Shown here: positions 12,301 to 33,600 of the stretch, piece after piece | How positions within the stretch are numbered: position 1 is the stretch's first letter | Layout: each line of letters starts with the position of its first letter | Position numbers and translations under genes: made by a program | Source: Polyrhizophydium stewartii | Lineage: Eukaryota > Chytridiomycota > Chytridiomycetes > Rhizophydiales | Assembly: GCA_027604665.1 (NCBI GenBank) | Contig: JADGIZ010000055.1 | Span: 1-33,600, forward strand | Direction of reading: 5' to 3' | DNA length: 33,600 nucleotides | Notes under the pieces: model-generated | Database searches by the model: none | Told to the model about the DNA's origin: nothing | What the model saw: the letters and a program-made list of their open reading frames with translations, nothing else

Positions 12301-13255
12301 GAAGACGACGGTGCGGACTGTCCTGCATGATGGAGCGATCGTCCGGCGCTGATCCTTGGTTCATCCTTCGTGACAGATTGGGCCGCTGCTAACGAGTTCC
12401 CCCGCACCAACATACTTGGTATGCGGGCATTGGAGCCCCACTCGGCCAGGCGTGTTTTACATTGGCCGCGCAGACGGCGTCCTTGAGGTCTGGGACCTCA
12501 TGGACACGTCGCACGCGCCGTCGACGACGCAGAACATCACATCGACCGCCGTGTCGTGCCTGCAGATACACCAATACGGCGGTCAGTCTGCCTGGCAGCT
12601 TTGTGTGTCAGAGGCATGCGTGCTGAGTGGGTGACTCGCAGGCAAGGCGATCAGCGCACAGCAGTTCATTGCCGCGGGAGACGATGCCGGCACGCTGCAC
12701 ATTCTCGAGATCCCGCGGAACCTCCAAAAGCAATCCAAAAACGAAGTGCGTTGTCGGATGCTGCTGCCTGACGTCCACCAGCGTCGCTGACAAGAAGAGG
12801 CACTCAGAAATCCGTCGTGACGGCGTTCTTTGAGCGCGAAGCGCGCCGCCTGGCATACGCACACGGGCGGAAGCAGATCCGCGTCCGCGATCGCGGCAAG
12901 TTCGAGGCCAGTCTGCTGGAGGCAGCTGCGGTGAGATGCATGCGCTGCAATCTCCCTTCAGGTTGCCACCGCGCTGTCTGACAAAGCGATGCCCGGCGCG
13001 AATCAGGCGGCCAAGACCGCAAGTCCAGCAGCACCCAAGGCCGAAGGTACTGCCGCACCAGCGGCCGAGCCTGGCGCAGCATCTGGTGCCGGTGCGGCAT
13101 CTGGAGCACCCAACGGTGCCACCGCTGCTTCGGCTCCTGCGGCTGGCGGTGGTGACGACGAGGAAGAGAAGGCCGAGCAGGAGTTCCTGAAGCTGGAGCA
13201 CGCGTTCCTCGAGGCCGAGGGTCTGCTTCCGCCGGCCGAGCCGGAGCAATCCTGA
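9378..13255 (+). CDS. DNAI3: WDR63 / DNAI3 axonemal dynein intermediate-chain-like WD protein
   Basis: Family members help assemble inner-arm dynein f/I1 in motile flagella. Fourteen exons: 9378-9995, 10077-10181, 10260-10388, 10470-10777, 10853-11043, 11111-11523, 11589-11738, 11803-11890, 11956-12117, 12198-12310, 12377-12581, 12642-12745, 12808-12930, 12962-13255; about 1,000 residues (human 891). Diagnostic segments: PLFLTSMTQELFKVKTGEDV, VSRKRSEFKTM, LQEYQSFTDL, AFEDRVERGFN, DPIHPQLILEAPEDV, NPVDPNIVVGGC, ATEEGDLIYADW, HWSPTRPGVFYIGRADG and GTLHILEIP. The first 150 residues are disordered and carry Arg-x-Gly-Ser repeats. Uncertain points: the exon 6 end may be 11538 (GTCAAA donor); and the last intron is either 31 nt (12931-12961) or 79 nt from a GTCCGC donor at 12883. 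The Ala-rich C-terminal tail ends in an acidic helix. BUB2 starts only 42 bp downstream. Confidence 0.95.
9438..9698 (+). repeat. Arg-x-Gly-Ser short-motif repeats in WDR63 N-terminus
   Basis: Residues 21-107 hold five copies of R-x-G-S: RTGSVAKL, RNGSKPAL, RAGSKVAS, RAGSKSML and RAGSQANIL. Four of the five follow the form G-S-x-x-(x)-Leu. R-x-x-S is the minimal consensus of basophilic kinases such as PKA, and RNGSKP also fits the R-x-x-S-x-P part of a 14-3-3 site. The copies are separated by unequal spacers, so this is a protein motif rather than a DNA tandem repeat. Confidence 0.7.
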
Positions 13256-13297
13256 GCTCCCCTGGATTAAAGCGAATCACCTTTCCTCTCTCGCCGC

Positions 13298-13570
13298 ATG
13301 TCGTTCTCGGCCAGATCCGGCGGGCCAAAGGCCGCTTGGAACTCGAGCACGCGCGTCGCGACCGTCAAGCGACCGCCCGTGCGTCCCGCGCCATCGCAGG
13401 CCGCGGCAACCGCGGCCGCAGCCACCTCGGCTGTTTCATCGGGCGCTGCAGCGACTGCCGCCGAGCCGCTTCACACGCCTCGGCAGCTCGCCGCCACGCT
13501 GCCCGGCGGACCGGCCGGCTCCGTCACGCCTTTGAGCGTCAAGCGACAACAACAACAACAACAACAACAA

Positions 13571-13628
<58 letters not shown>

Positions 13629-15197
13629 CACACCCACAGGCGCCTCAACACCATTCCCAGCCGACTGCTCAACAGCAACAGCAGTCACGCCTCTTGCGCG
13701 CTGTAGCAGGGTCCTCTGCATCCTCGAGCGCATCTCGGCGGTCGGGCCTTACTCGGCTCAAGCACTCTGGCGAGGCTGCCCAGCCGCAGGGAAGCCCACA
13801 AGAAGCGCAGGCGAGCGCGGCTCGGACTGCTGTTCAAGCAAGCGTCTCTGCATCAGCACAGTCAAGTCGTGTTGTCAGCGCCTCCGCCGCTGAGACCGCT
13901 CATTCGCCCGAGAGCGAGTTCAACGCCATCTTGTCGTCCAAGAACACCAGCGACCGCGAGATGCGCGAAGCGCTACGCCGCATGCGAGGGCTGATACTGA
14001 AGACTGGAATCCCGCTGACGAAGCGGGTGCGTCTTCAATCAGCCGCGATGGCATGCTCTGATGAGCTCCCTGACACGAACCAACAGGAGAACAACGGCCA
14101 CGGCTGCGACCTTCGAGGACGCGTCTGGAAGGCGCTGCTTGGAATCTATCGTATCTCTGCGCTCGAATACGTGACGCTTGTTCAGCGCGGCTTATCTCCG
14201 GTTGCCGAAAAGATCCAGAACGACACTTTCCGCACCCTGATGACGGATCGGGCATTCCAAGATCGCGTGTCCAACGAGATGCTGACGAGAATCTTGAACG
14301 CGTTTGTCTGGAAGGCGCACGGTGAGCCTTGGTTTTAGGTTTTATGGCGCGCCTGCCGCGAAGTTAAGACCTGGCGTCCGTGTCTCCAGATCAGCCGCCC
14401 TCGCGCCTCATGAACCTACGGTTTTCGTACGTCCAGGGCATGAACGTGCTGGCAGCGCCGTTCCTCTACGTCCTCCCCGAGCTCGACGCATTCTTTGCGT
14501 TTTCGTCCTTCATCCAGAACTCATGCCCGCTGTACGTGCAGCCGGCACTCGAAGGCGTCCACTGCGGCCTTAAAGTAAGACTGAATGACTCGTTTCCAAG
14601 AAGCAAGAAACATTGTGCCCATGCTGATGCGGCCTGCGTTTGAGCGCAGCTGCTCGACCGCTGCGTTGAGGAGATTGATCCCGATCTGTTCAAGTACTTG
14701 CAGAGCAAGCAGCTCACGGCCAAGGTTTACGCATTCCCATGTGAGTCAATTGCGAGGCAGCACTTTCGACCAAGACTGAATCTGACAGATGCCCGGCGCA
14801 CCTAGCTGTCATGACCTTCTCGGTCTGCACGCCGCCGCTCGATCAGGCGCTTCATCTCTGGGACTTTTTCCTGGCCTATGGCGTGCATCTGAACATCCTC
14901 TGCATTGTCGCTCAGCTCTTGAACATGCGCGACGACCTCATGAACAATCAGAGGTGAGTCGCAATGCTTGGCTGCAGCACCGGAGCATCTTGTACCGGCA
15001 GGCTGAAGAGCGTGATCAGTCCGATGAAGCTGCTGCGCTCGTTCCCCGACCTGGACGCCGGCACGATCTTGGCAACTACACAGACGCTGATCCCGCGACT
15101 TCCCGAGGACCTCTACGACATGCTTGTGAGGCACACGTTTGACCCGATCGTGTGCGACATGCTGCTGCAGGAGCCCGACGCCGACGTGCGCGGGTAA
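13298..15197 (+). CDS. BUB2: Bub2/Cdc16-like TBC-domain GTPase-activating protein
   Basis: Bub2 (Cdc16 in fission yeast) is the GAP half of the spindle-position checkpoint and inactivates the Tem1/Spg1 GTPase at the spindle pole body. Exons: 13298-14026, 14087-14321, 14390-14574, 14650-14740, 14806-14953, 15002-15197; 527 residues. Residues 1 to about 205 are low-complexity, with 27 glutamines at 84-110. The TBC domain follows: LRGRVWKALLG; EKIQNDTFRTL, whose Arg292 sits where the arginine finger lies; SYVQGMNVLAAPFLYVLPE, with the glutamine finger Gln337; then GVHCGLK, LFKYLQSKQLTAKVYAFP and LHLWDFFLAYGVHLN, typical of Bub2 rather than other TBC proteins. The first intron (14027-14086, 60 nt) is in frame, so retention would add 20 residues. 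The stop is 29 bp from the convergent FOR20 stop. Confidence 0.92.
13547..13627 (+). repeat. CAA/CAG repeat coding for 27 glutamines
   Basis: Nine CAA codons in a row are followed by a run of mostly CAG codons with occasional CAA, all in the BUB2 frame. A second shorter glutamine run follows near 13670-13684. The minus strand of the same tract is open in other frames and would read as poly-Leu or poly-Val, which is an artefact. Confidence 0.97.
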
Positions 15198-15226
15198 TGC
15201 GTGCGCGATCGAGAATCAAGGCGCAT

Positions 15227-16023
15227 CTATTTCTGGACATGGACAACAGGCTCGGCCCAGACGGGCACCGCCAGATCGCGCTCAGGCTCCAGAGCAGCGG
15301 GTGGGACAGGTGCGGTGCTGCGTCTGGCGGGCAGCGGGGACACTCCGCCGGCGATGCCGGTCGTGGTGATTGCGTCCTCTGCCAGGGACCACTTGGCCTC
15401 CCTGGCCGCGGCGTGAGCCTGCTGCTCCGCAACCACACGGTCTGGGTTCGTGAGCGTCTTGTGCTTGAAGGCCAGCCCATAGAGCAGCGGCCTGCGGCGT
15501 GCGTTAGCAAGCGGCGAGCCCTCAGCGTGTCCGTGCGGGCCGGCTCACATTGCCGGCGGGTATAGCCGCGGGTGGACGCCGAGCTCCTGCGACAGATACT
15601 CTCTGTCCGATGGGTCCTTTGGCAGCCGTGCCTCGGCGGCAAACACCGACAGGGTGTGGCCGTATCCGTTGTAGCGCAGGTACTCGCGCACCAGCTCGTT
15701 GACGACGGCAGACTCCTTGGGCGTCTTTGCCGCGGGCGGCAGGTCCTGCGCAGCAGGGCGACTGGTCAGCGTGCCGCGAGCCGGCCAGGGGGCCTTCGTG
15801 CGCGCACCTCATCGATGGCGTGGAACAGCTCCGCGCGCATGGCGGCCTCGAACCTGGCCATGACGCCGCGAGCCTCGAGGTTCTCGCGCAGGGCTGCACG
15901 CACACACGCACGCACGCACGCACGCAGGAGAGGCTGCGTCAGGGCAAGCAGGGACAGGCTTGCGGCGAGGCCTGGGCTGCCCGTGCGCGCTGCACCTTGC
16001 TTGAGGTCCTCAAACGAGCTCAT
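15227..16023 (-). CDS. CEP20: FOR20 / CEP20 (FOPNL) centrosomal LisH protein
   Basis: FOR20 is a small pericentriolar and basal-body protein needed for ciliogenesis and basal-body docking. Four minus-strand exons: 16023-15996, 15893-15808, 15745-15549, 15491-15227; 191 residues (human 174). The spliced start, MSSFEDLKQALRENLEARG, matches the family N-terminus (the TOF homology region), followed by AAMRAELFHAID. A LisH motif follows at about residues 52-80 (VVNELVREYLRYNGYGHTL, then SVFAAEA), then SDREYLSQELGV and PLLYGLAFKHK. The C-terminal 80 residues are variable and Ala/Pro-rich. All three introns have GT-AG ends and agree in phase. This gene supports a centriole-bearing, flagellated organism. 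It is tail-to-tail with BUB2, and 102 bp separate its start from the stop of the secreted-protein gene upstream. Confidence 0.93.
15901..15926. repeat. (CACG)n microsatellite in FOR20 intron 1
   Basis: A tetranucleotide run of about six CACG/CACA units lies just before the acceptor of the first FOR20 intron (15995-15894). Read on the gene strand it is TGCG-rich. Confidence 0.9.
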
Positions 16024-16125
16024 TTGGCGGGCACGGAGGAAAGAGCGGTGGCGCAGCAAGACGAGCTATTCATTGGCATCATGTGTGGATCTGCAAGAGC
16101 CGCGAGACTGGGCCGGCGAGCCGCA

Positions 16126-16701
16126 TCACCAGATGGGCGGCAGGAAGCCGCCGCCGCTGCGACGCGCAGCAGCCTCGAGTGCATAGCACTGGTACAAGGC
16201 CCGCTGCTGGTACGCAAACGACTGGCCGGGTGCGCACGCCGTCTGGACACACTGGATCAATGTTGGGCTGCCCGTTGCGTAAAAGTGAGCGATGGCCGGC
16301 CCGCATGGCCCAAACCCAGGCACAAGGCGCTTCTCGAGATGACCGGCCTTGTCCTCACCGGCGCTGCGCTTCTCGGCGGAGGCCATGGCCTCGTCTTCGG
16401 TCATCTGAGCCTCGGCAGAGTACTCGTCATCGGAGCGCTTGAACCGTCCTCCCCAGGGGCGACGGCCCCACCAGCCGCCGCGGCCCCAGCCACCGCGACC
16501 CCAGCCGCCACGACCCCAGCCACCGCGGCCCCAGCCGCGATCCCAGTCGCCCGGGAAGTTGCCGGGGAAGTTGCCAGGGAAGCCGAGCTGGCGCTCGACA
16601 ACGTTGGCAGCAACCTTGGGCTCGGCGTTCTCGGACGTCGCGCCGCTGCAGGCAGCAGCCGATGCCAGGACAATCGCTGAGGCGGCAGTAGTGAAGCGCA
16701 T
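16126..16701 (-). CDS. Unrecognised secreted precursor: Gly-Trp repeats, Lys-Arg sites, four-cysteine domain
   Basis: This is a single-exon, 191-residue protein whose family I do not recognise. Residues 1 to about 22 (MRFTTAASAIVLASAAACSG) form a clear signal peptide. Residues 40-51 contain three Phe-Pro-Gly units. Residues 57-76 are four perfect WGRGG repeats, followed by WWGRRPWGGR. Three Lys-Arg pairs (88-89, 111-112, 124-125) divide an acidic spacer, and the last two follow Glu (EKR), the form cut by Kex2-type proteases. The segment after the last site (126-191) has four cysteines (133, 151, 156, 172), enough for two disulfides, and ends GGGFLPPIW. The protein could be a cell-wall or surface protein, or a processed secreted peptide. 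The start is the only Met with a signal sequence after it. It lies between the lyase and FOR20 on the same strand. Confidence 0.78.
   Translation of the reverse strand: MRFTTAASAIVLASAAACSGATSENAEPKVAANVVERQLGFPGNFPGNFPGDWDRGWGRGGWGRGGWGRGGWGRGGWWGRRPWGGRFKRSDDEYSAEAQMTEDEAMASAEKRSAGEDKAGHLEKRLVPGFGPCGPAIAHFYATGSPTLIQCVQTACAPGQSFAYQQRALYQCYALEAAARRSGGGFLPPIW
16474..16533 (-). repeat. Four 15-bp tandem repeats coding for WGRGG
   Basis: Four consecutive 15-bp units encode identical WGRGG pentapeptides with only silent or near-silent base differences. This suggests recent duplication or gene conversion, or selection on the peptide. Confidence 0.92.
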
Positions 16702-17000
16702 GGCAGTCTGGCCCAGCAGCAGCGGTGCTCACCCACAGATTTTATGGCGCCAGCTGGCAAGCGGACACGGCGGACATGGCCAAGCTTTGGACTGTTCTCA
16801 AGAGCCTGCACCGCGAGAACGCAGGCAAGTATGCTTTTTTTCGGGAAGCGGCGAGAGGCCTTGCCAGTTTGGCGAGCATGCGGGCAGACAGGGACGAGGC
16901 AAACATGAAATGCTTTGGGAAAGCCGCACGGCTTATCGGCGCGGGGGAAGTGGTGGAGGGAAGCAATTGTGCAAAGTGGTCGCAGAAGGAGCTCGGATGC
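16702..17000. other. Intergenic region between secreted-protein gene and lyase
   Basis: These 299 bp lie between the lyase stop and the next start on the minus strand, so they should hold the lyase 3' UTR and the promoter of the secreted-protein gene. Short open frames exist on both strands, but none has a supporting feature. I see no tRNA or repeat. Confidence 0.6.
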
Positions 17001-19042
17001 TCAGATCTTGGTCAGGCCGTCGAGGAATCCGCGCGTGATGTCGGCGATGATGGTGCGGTCGGGCACGGTGGCGGCCGAGCCGTAGATGGCCGCGAGGTCG
17101 CCGTTGCCGGCAGTCGGGTCCTTGCGCAGGGTGGCAACGGCCTCCTCGATGTCGGCGAGCAGGTCGTCGACGGCAGGGACGGTGCGCATCGTGCACGCCA
17201 TGTGGATCGAGGCCGGGAACTGCAGGACGTTGAGGTGCCAGCCCTTGCGCGAGAGCAGGTCGGCCACAGCATAGGTCTTGATGGGCAAGATAGCCTCAAA
17301 GGCAACAACCGAGAGCAGCGGCTCGCCCATGAGGCGCAGGCCGTCGATCTTTTCGATGCCCGCAGCAAGGCGGCGGGCCGCGCCAATGATCTCCTTGGTG
17401 GTCTGCACGTAGCCGCTGTATCCAAAGTGGATCATGGTGGCCCAGCAGCCGGCAATGAGGGCACCGGGACGCGAGCCGGCGATCGAGGGCGAGCCGTAGA
17501 CGCCGCCGGGCCACTCGGTCTGGACAAAGTACTGGTACTTGCGGATGTCCTTGGAGCGGTAGAGCACGACCGAGGTGCCCTTGGGGGCGAAGCCGTACTT
17601 GTGCGGGTCGACCGAGATGGACGTGACGCCCTCGACGCGGAAGTCGACGTGGTGCGGCAGCGGGAAGCCGGCAGCCTCAGCAAAGGGCACAATGAAGCCG
17701 CCCAGGCAGCAGTCAACGTGCATGCCGATCCGGTGCTTGCGGGCGAGCGCAGCGAGCGCGGGGATGTCGTCGACGATGCCGTGCGGGAACCCGGGGGCCG
17801 ACCCGACGATCATAATCGTGTTGCTGTTGATGGCAGCCGCGGCCTTGGCGAGGTCGACCTTGCCGGTGGCGGGCACCATGGGGATGTGCACGATGGTGAT
17901 GCCAAAGTAGTTTGCGGCCTTGTCGAAGGCGGCGTGGGCGGTGACGGGCAGGACCCTGTTTCCGATGGATCGTGGCGCCGGGTCAGCGAAAGGAGATCGG
18001 GCAGGCGGCGGGAGGCTGACGCGCGACAGCCGCAGCTCACATCTCAGGCTCGGTGATGCCTCGCAGGTCGCGGGCCATGTCGCGGTAGGTCTTGACGGCC
18101 ATGAGGATACTCTCGGTGCCGCCCGACGTGACCGAGCCGCAGACGCCGGCGGGGCCGTGGTACATGGCGCTGACCATGGAGACGATCTCGGCCTCCATCT
18201 TGCGGATGCCCGGGAAGACCTCGGGATGGAGCGGCTGTCGGACGCGAGGGCGCCAGTCAGCACGTGCCAGGTCCGCGTGTGGCGCGGGGAATCAGTCCGG
18301 GTGCACTGGCGCGGCCACACGCCGCCCGCGAGGCGCCGGCAGCGCGGCGGGCGGGCGGGAAACCGGATCGGACGGGGCCGCGCGCAAGCGGCGATGGCGC
18401 TGCGCACTCACGTTCGAGATCGTGAACATGCCGTACGCCTCGGTGATGAGCGAGTTGAGCTCGTCGCCGCCGTGGTAGATGGCGCCCGAGACGCGGCCGC
18501 CCTCCCAGTCGACGTGGCCGAGGTCCTTGTGCTTGACAAGCTCCTGGCGCACAAAGCCGTCCGCGAGGCCATTGGGCGGCAGCGTCAGGTACTTGTTGAC
18601 GCCCGGCAGCTCGGGGGCGACCGAGCGCTGGACCGATTCGATGTGCTTGTCGACTTCCTTCTTGACGAGGGCGTCGGCGCCGGGCATGCTCGAGCGCACC
18701 AGCGAGATAACGGCCTGGAGCCGGCGCGCGTCCGCGGAAGCGACAGGCACAGGCAGCGCGGGCAGCGCGGTTCGGCAGCGGGCCGCGAGCGCCGGGGGGC
18801 GGGGCGAGTCAGCGGCCGGCGGAGCCCTGCGGCGGCCAGGCGTGCCCCACCTGCGCGACGGCCTTGATGAACAGCGACGAGGCTCCAACAACGCCGCGCA
18901 CGCGGACCTGGCGGTAGACCTTGCGCAGAATGCGCTGGACAAAGAGGCCGAGGAGGATGTTCTTCAAGAGGTCGAGAGGAGGCAGGCTCAGCAGCAGCGC
19001 CAGAACATGGCGCGGACGCTCCATGAGGCTTTGCGCGGCCAT
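17001..19042 (-). CDS. DPL1: Sphingosine-1-phosphate lyase
   Basis: This PLP enzyme in the ER membrane splits sphingoid-base 1-phosphates into a fatty aldehyde and phosphoethanolamine, the exit step of sphingolipid breakdown. Four exons: 19042-18851, 18714-18412, 18234-18041, 17955-17001; 547 residues (human 568). A hydrophobic N-terminal segment (about 13-36) would anchor it in the ER. Family segments: [68 protein letters not shown] and [10 protein letters not shown]. The cofactor lysine is Lys349 in [13 protein letters not shown]; human Lys353 is equivalent. [19 protein letters not shown] follows, then the C-terminal AIYG..A.TVPDR segment. The start at 19042 could instead be the Met six codons later (19024). 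The catalytic residues look intact. Confidence 0.97.
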
Positions 19043-19188
19043 GGCTTGTGGTTTTGGGTTGGGGTCAGAGCTTTGGCCAGCGCCACCTTTATTGGCCGCT
19101 CACCGCGGCCTCAGGACGGCAACAGCCGCGCCATCAGGCAGGCAGAGCGCCGCGGATCTGGAGAGGGAGAGGCTGGCTGGCTGGTGCG

Positions 19189-19194
19189 TTTATT
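19189..19194 (-). terminator. AATAAA overlapping the CMC1 stop codon
   Basis: On the minus strand the last codons read AAA TAA followed by A, which creates an AATAAA hexamer overlapping the stop. It could serve as a poly(A) signal, but its position at the stop codon is unusually early. Confidence 0.35.
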
Positions 19195-19603
19195 TGGTGT
19201 CGTACTGCGTCGGCCACTTGCCGTTGGCCTTGAGGAACTCGCGCTTGCGGTGCAGCTCCTCCTCGCGGAAGGCATCGCGGACGGCTTCGGTCGAGTGCTT
19301 CTTGAGGCACTCTTGCACAAGCTCGTTCTGCAGCCGGCATTGCATGGGGATCGAGACCGTGTGCGACTTGGTGCACTTGACAAGCTCTGCGGACGCAGCG
19401 GGGTAAGCGCCGGCACGCCGCCCGTGAAGTGGACCGCATGCGGCGCACCTTCGAGGAGCTCGCGGCAGTTGTCGCGCGAGTACTTCTTGAAGCGCTGCAG
19501 CACGACCTCCTGCACGCCGTCGTCAGCCAGGTGAGCGGGCCCGCATGCCGGCCGGCGCGGGACGCACCTCCTCGGCCGAGTTGAGCGTCGCAATGATGGT
19601 CAT
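19190..19603 (-). CDS. CMC1: CMC1-like twin CX9C mitochondrial protein
   Basis: CMC1 proteins sit in the mitochondrial intermembrane space and help cytochrome c oxidase assembly (COX1 maturation). Three exons: 19603-19568, 19509-19449, 19386-19190; 97 residues (human 106). The spliced product has exactly two CX9C motifs, CRELLEELVKC and CRLQNELVQEC. The first is complete only after the last intron is removed, which supports that splice. A helix rich in Glu, Lys and Arg follows (EEELHRKREFLKANGKW), as in the family. An apparent further intron (19682-19616, GTGCGC donor, CAG acceptor) lies upstream. It is either in the 5' UTR or joins an extra in-frame N-terminal exon that could start at Met 19766. 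I prefer the start at 19603. Confidence 0.85.
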
Positions 19604-19888
19604 GGCTGCGTGCCGCTGCAGGAGGGCGCCCTGCGCGTCAGCCGTGCGCGGCCGGCCGCAGTCTGTCGCCAGCCTCGCGCACCGTGGTGATCTTGGAGTG
19701 GGTGTCGCCAAGGTAAACCAGCGCGGTGTGAAGCCTGCGATGCCGGCACCGCCGCCGCCTCGCCATCTCCCCCTGCCTCTTCCGCACACGCATCTGCCCA
19801 CCCCTCCCCAGCGTTGCCGCGCGGCTTCCACTCGGGCACCGCCAAACGCTGCCCGCGATCGCCTTTCCACTCTCACCCAAACCCGCCA
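19604..19888. promoter_or_regulatory. Divergent region between CMC1 and the BEACH gene
   Basis: There are 285 bp between start codons. The CMC1 side contains the probable 5' intron 19682-19616. The rest is a C-rich stretch on the plus strand (about 19750-19880), as is common in leaders of this locus. No TATA box or named element is recognised. Confidence 0.45.
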
Positions 19889-33363
<13,475 letters not shown>

Positions 33364-33529
33364 GGATGGCCGCGACTCAGGCACGCAAGGGTGCCGTGCA
33401 GCACCCCTCCTCCACGATCATCATCATAAAAGCCCATTCGGAACACTGTTCAGTGTTCACCAAGCTTTGCGGTGCGAGATCACGCAACGTCGGAAAGCCC
33501 CGCCGACACCCACCGCTGACAGCCAGCGC
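33364..33529. other. Region downstream of the BEACH gene
   Basis: This is the 3' flank of the BEACH gene and probably the promoter of a following plus-strand gene. It has a run of CATCAT triplets near 33419-33426 and a perfect 18-bp palindrome at 33441-33458. No AATAAA is seen. Confidence 0.5.
33441..33458. repeat. Perfect inverted repeat, 8-bp arms with 2-base centre
   Basis: GAACACTG, TT, CAGTGTTC. The arms are perfect reverse complements. It could be a dimeric transcription-factor site or a short hairpin in the 3' UTR. Confidence 0.85.
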
Positions 33530-33600
33530 ATGCTGCCCACACGCCCCCCGCTGCCGCGCGTCGCCGCTGCATTCCACCTCGCCGCCCGGACCCTCTGCCC
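33530..33600 (+). CDS. Possible first exon of a further gene (partial)
   Basis: An ATG at 33530 opens a frame to the window edge: MLPTRPPLPRVAAAFHLAAR and a few more residues. The mix of Arg and Ala without acidic residues is like a mitochondrial presequence. With only 23 codons this is a suggestion only. Confidence 0.25.
   Translation, partial: MLPTRPPLPRVAAAFHLAARTLC

Noticed and set aside
10389..12376. Frameshifts and stops in WDR63 suggesting a pseudogene
   Set aside because: Every break coincides with a short intron with proper ends and consistent phase, so the gene is intact.
13539..13733. Poly-Leu or poly-Val membrane-like protein on the minus strand
   Set aside because: It is only the reverse reading of the CAA/CAG tract in BUB2.
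16742..16966. Small minus-strand open frame (74 codons) between the secreted-protein gene and the lyase
   Set aside because: It has no motif, no recognisable family and lies where UTRs and a promoter are expected.
16725..18056. 443-codon open frame on the plus strand opposite the lyase gene
   Set aside because: It is the antisense shadow of a GC-rich coding exon; the product is Asp/Gly/Val/Arg-rich without motifs, while the minus strand encodes an intact enzyme.

Overview
This window is nuclear DNA from a GC-rich, intron-rich eukaryote, most likely a flagellated (zoosporic, chytrid-like) fungus. The genes are split by short introns, mostly 55-100 nt, with donors such as GTGCGN, GTGAGN and GTGGGN, a CTGAC/CTAAC-like branch sequence, and CAG, AAG or TAG acceptors. 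I rebuilt the exons by hand from frame, splice-site and family agreement. Axonemal (WDR63/DNAI3) and basal-body (FOR20/CEP20) genes indicate a flagellum. A Bub2/Cdc16-type mitotic-exit GAP and the intron style suggest a fungus. The species cannot be named from the sequence alone.

Layout from left to right. Minus strand 1-2691: 5' part of an unrecognised, helix-rich protein that runs off the left edge. Plus 2874-5444: calnexin, divergent from it. Minus 5648-9038: coronin-7 (two-propeller coronin with an acidic Arp2/3-type tail). Plus 9378-13255: WDR63/DNAI3, an inner-arm dynein WD protein. Plus 13298-15197: Bub2/Cdc16-like TBC Rab-GAP with a 27-glutamine tract. Minus 15227-16023: FOR20/CEP20, tail-to-tail with BUB2 only 29 bp away. 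Minus 16126-16701: unrecognised secreted precursor with Gly-Trp repeats, Lys-Arg processing sites and a four-cysteine C-terminal domain. Minus 17001-19042: sphingosine-1-phosphate lyase. Minus 19190-19603: CMC1-like twin CX9C mitochondrial protein. Plus 19889-33363: a 46-exon, about 3,441-residue WDFY3/ALFY-type BEACH protein that fills the right 40% of the window. A possible first exon of another gene begins at 33530.

Themes. WDR63, BUB2 and FOR20 lie side by side, and all three families act at the flagellum, basal body or spindle pole. Calnexin and the lyase are ER proteins. Coronin-7 and the BEACH protein belong to membrane-traffic and autophagy families. No operon, mobile element, CRISPR array, tRNA or rRNA was seen.

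The observations most worth following are: (1) a short Gly-Ser-x-x-x-Leu motif repeated in disordered segments of two unrelated proteins (WDR63 and the BEACH protein); (2) the secreted Gly-Trp/Lys-Arg precursor; (3) a FYVE finger that keeps all eight cysteines but has lost the His-His of its lipid-binding motif; (4) three GC-AG introns that are required by frame.
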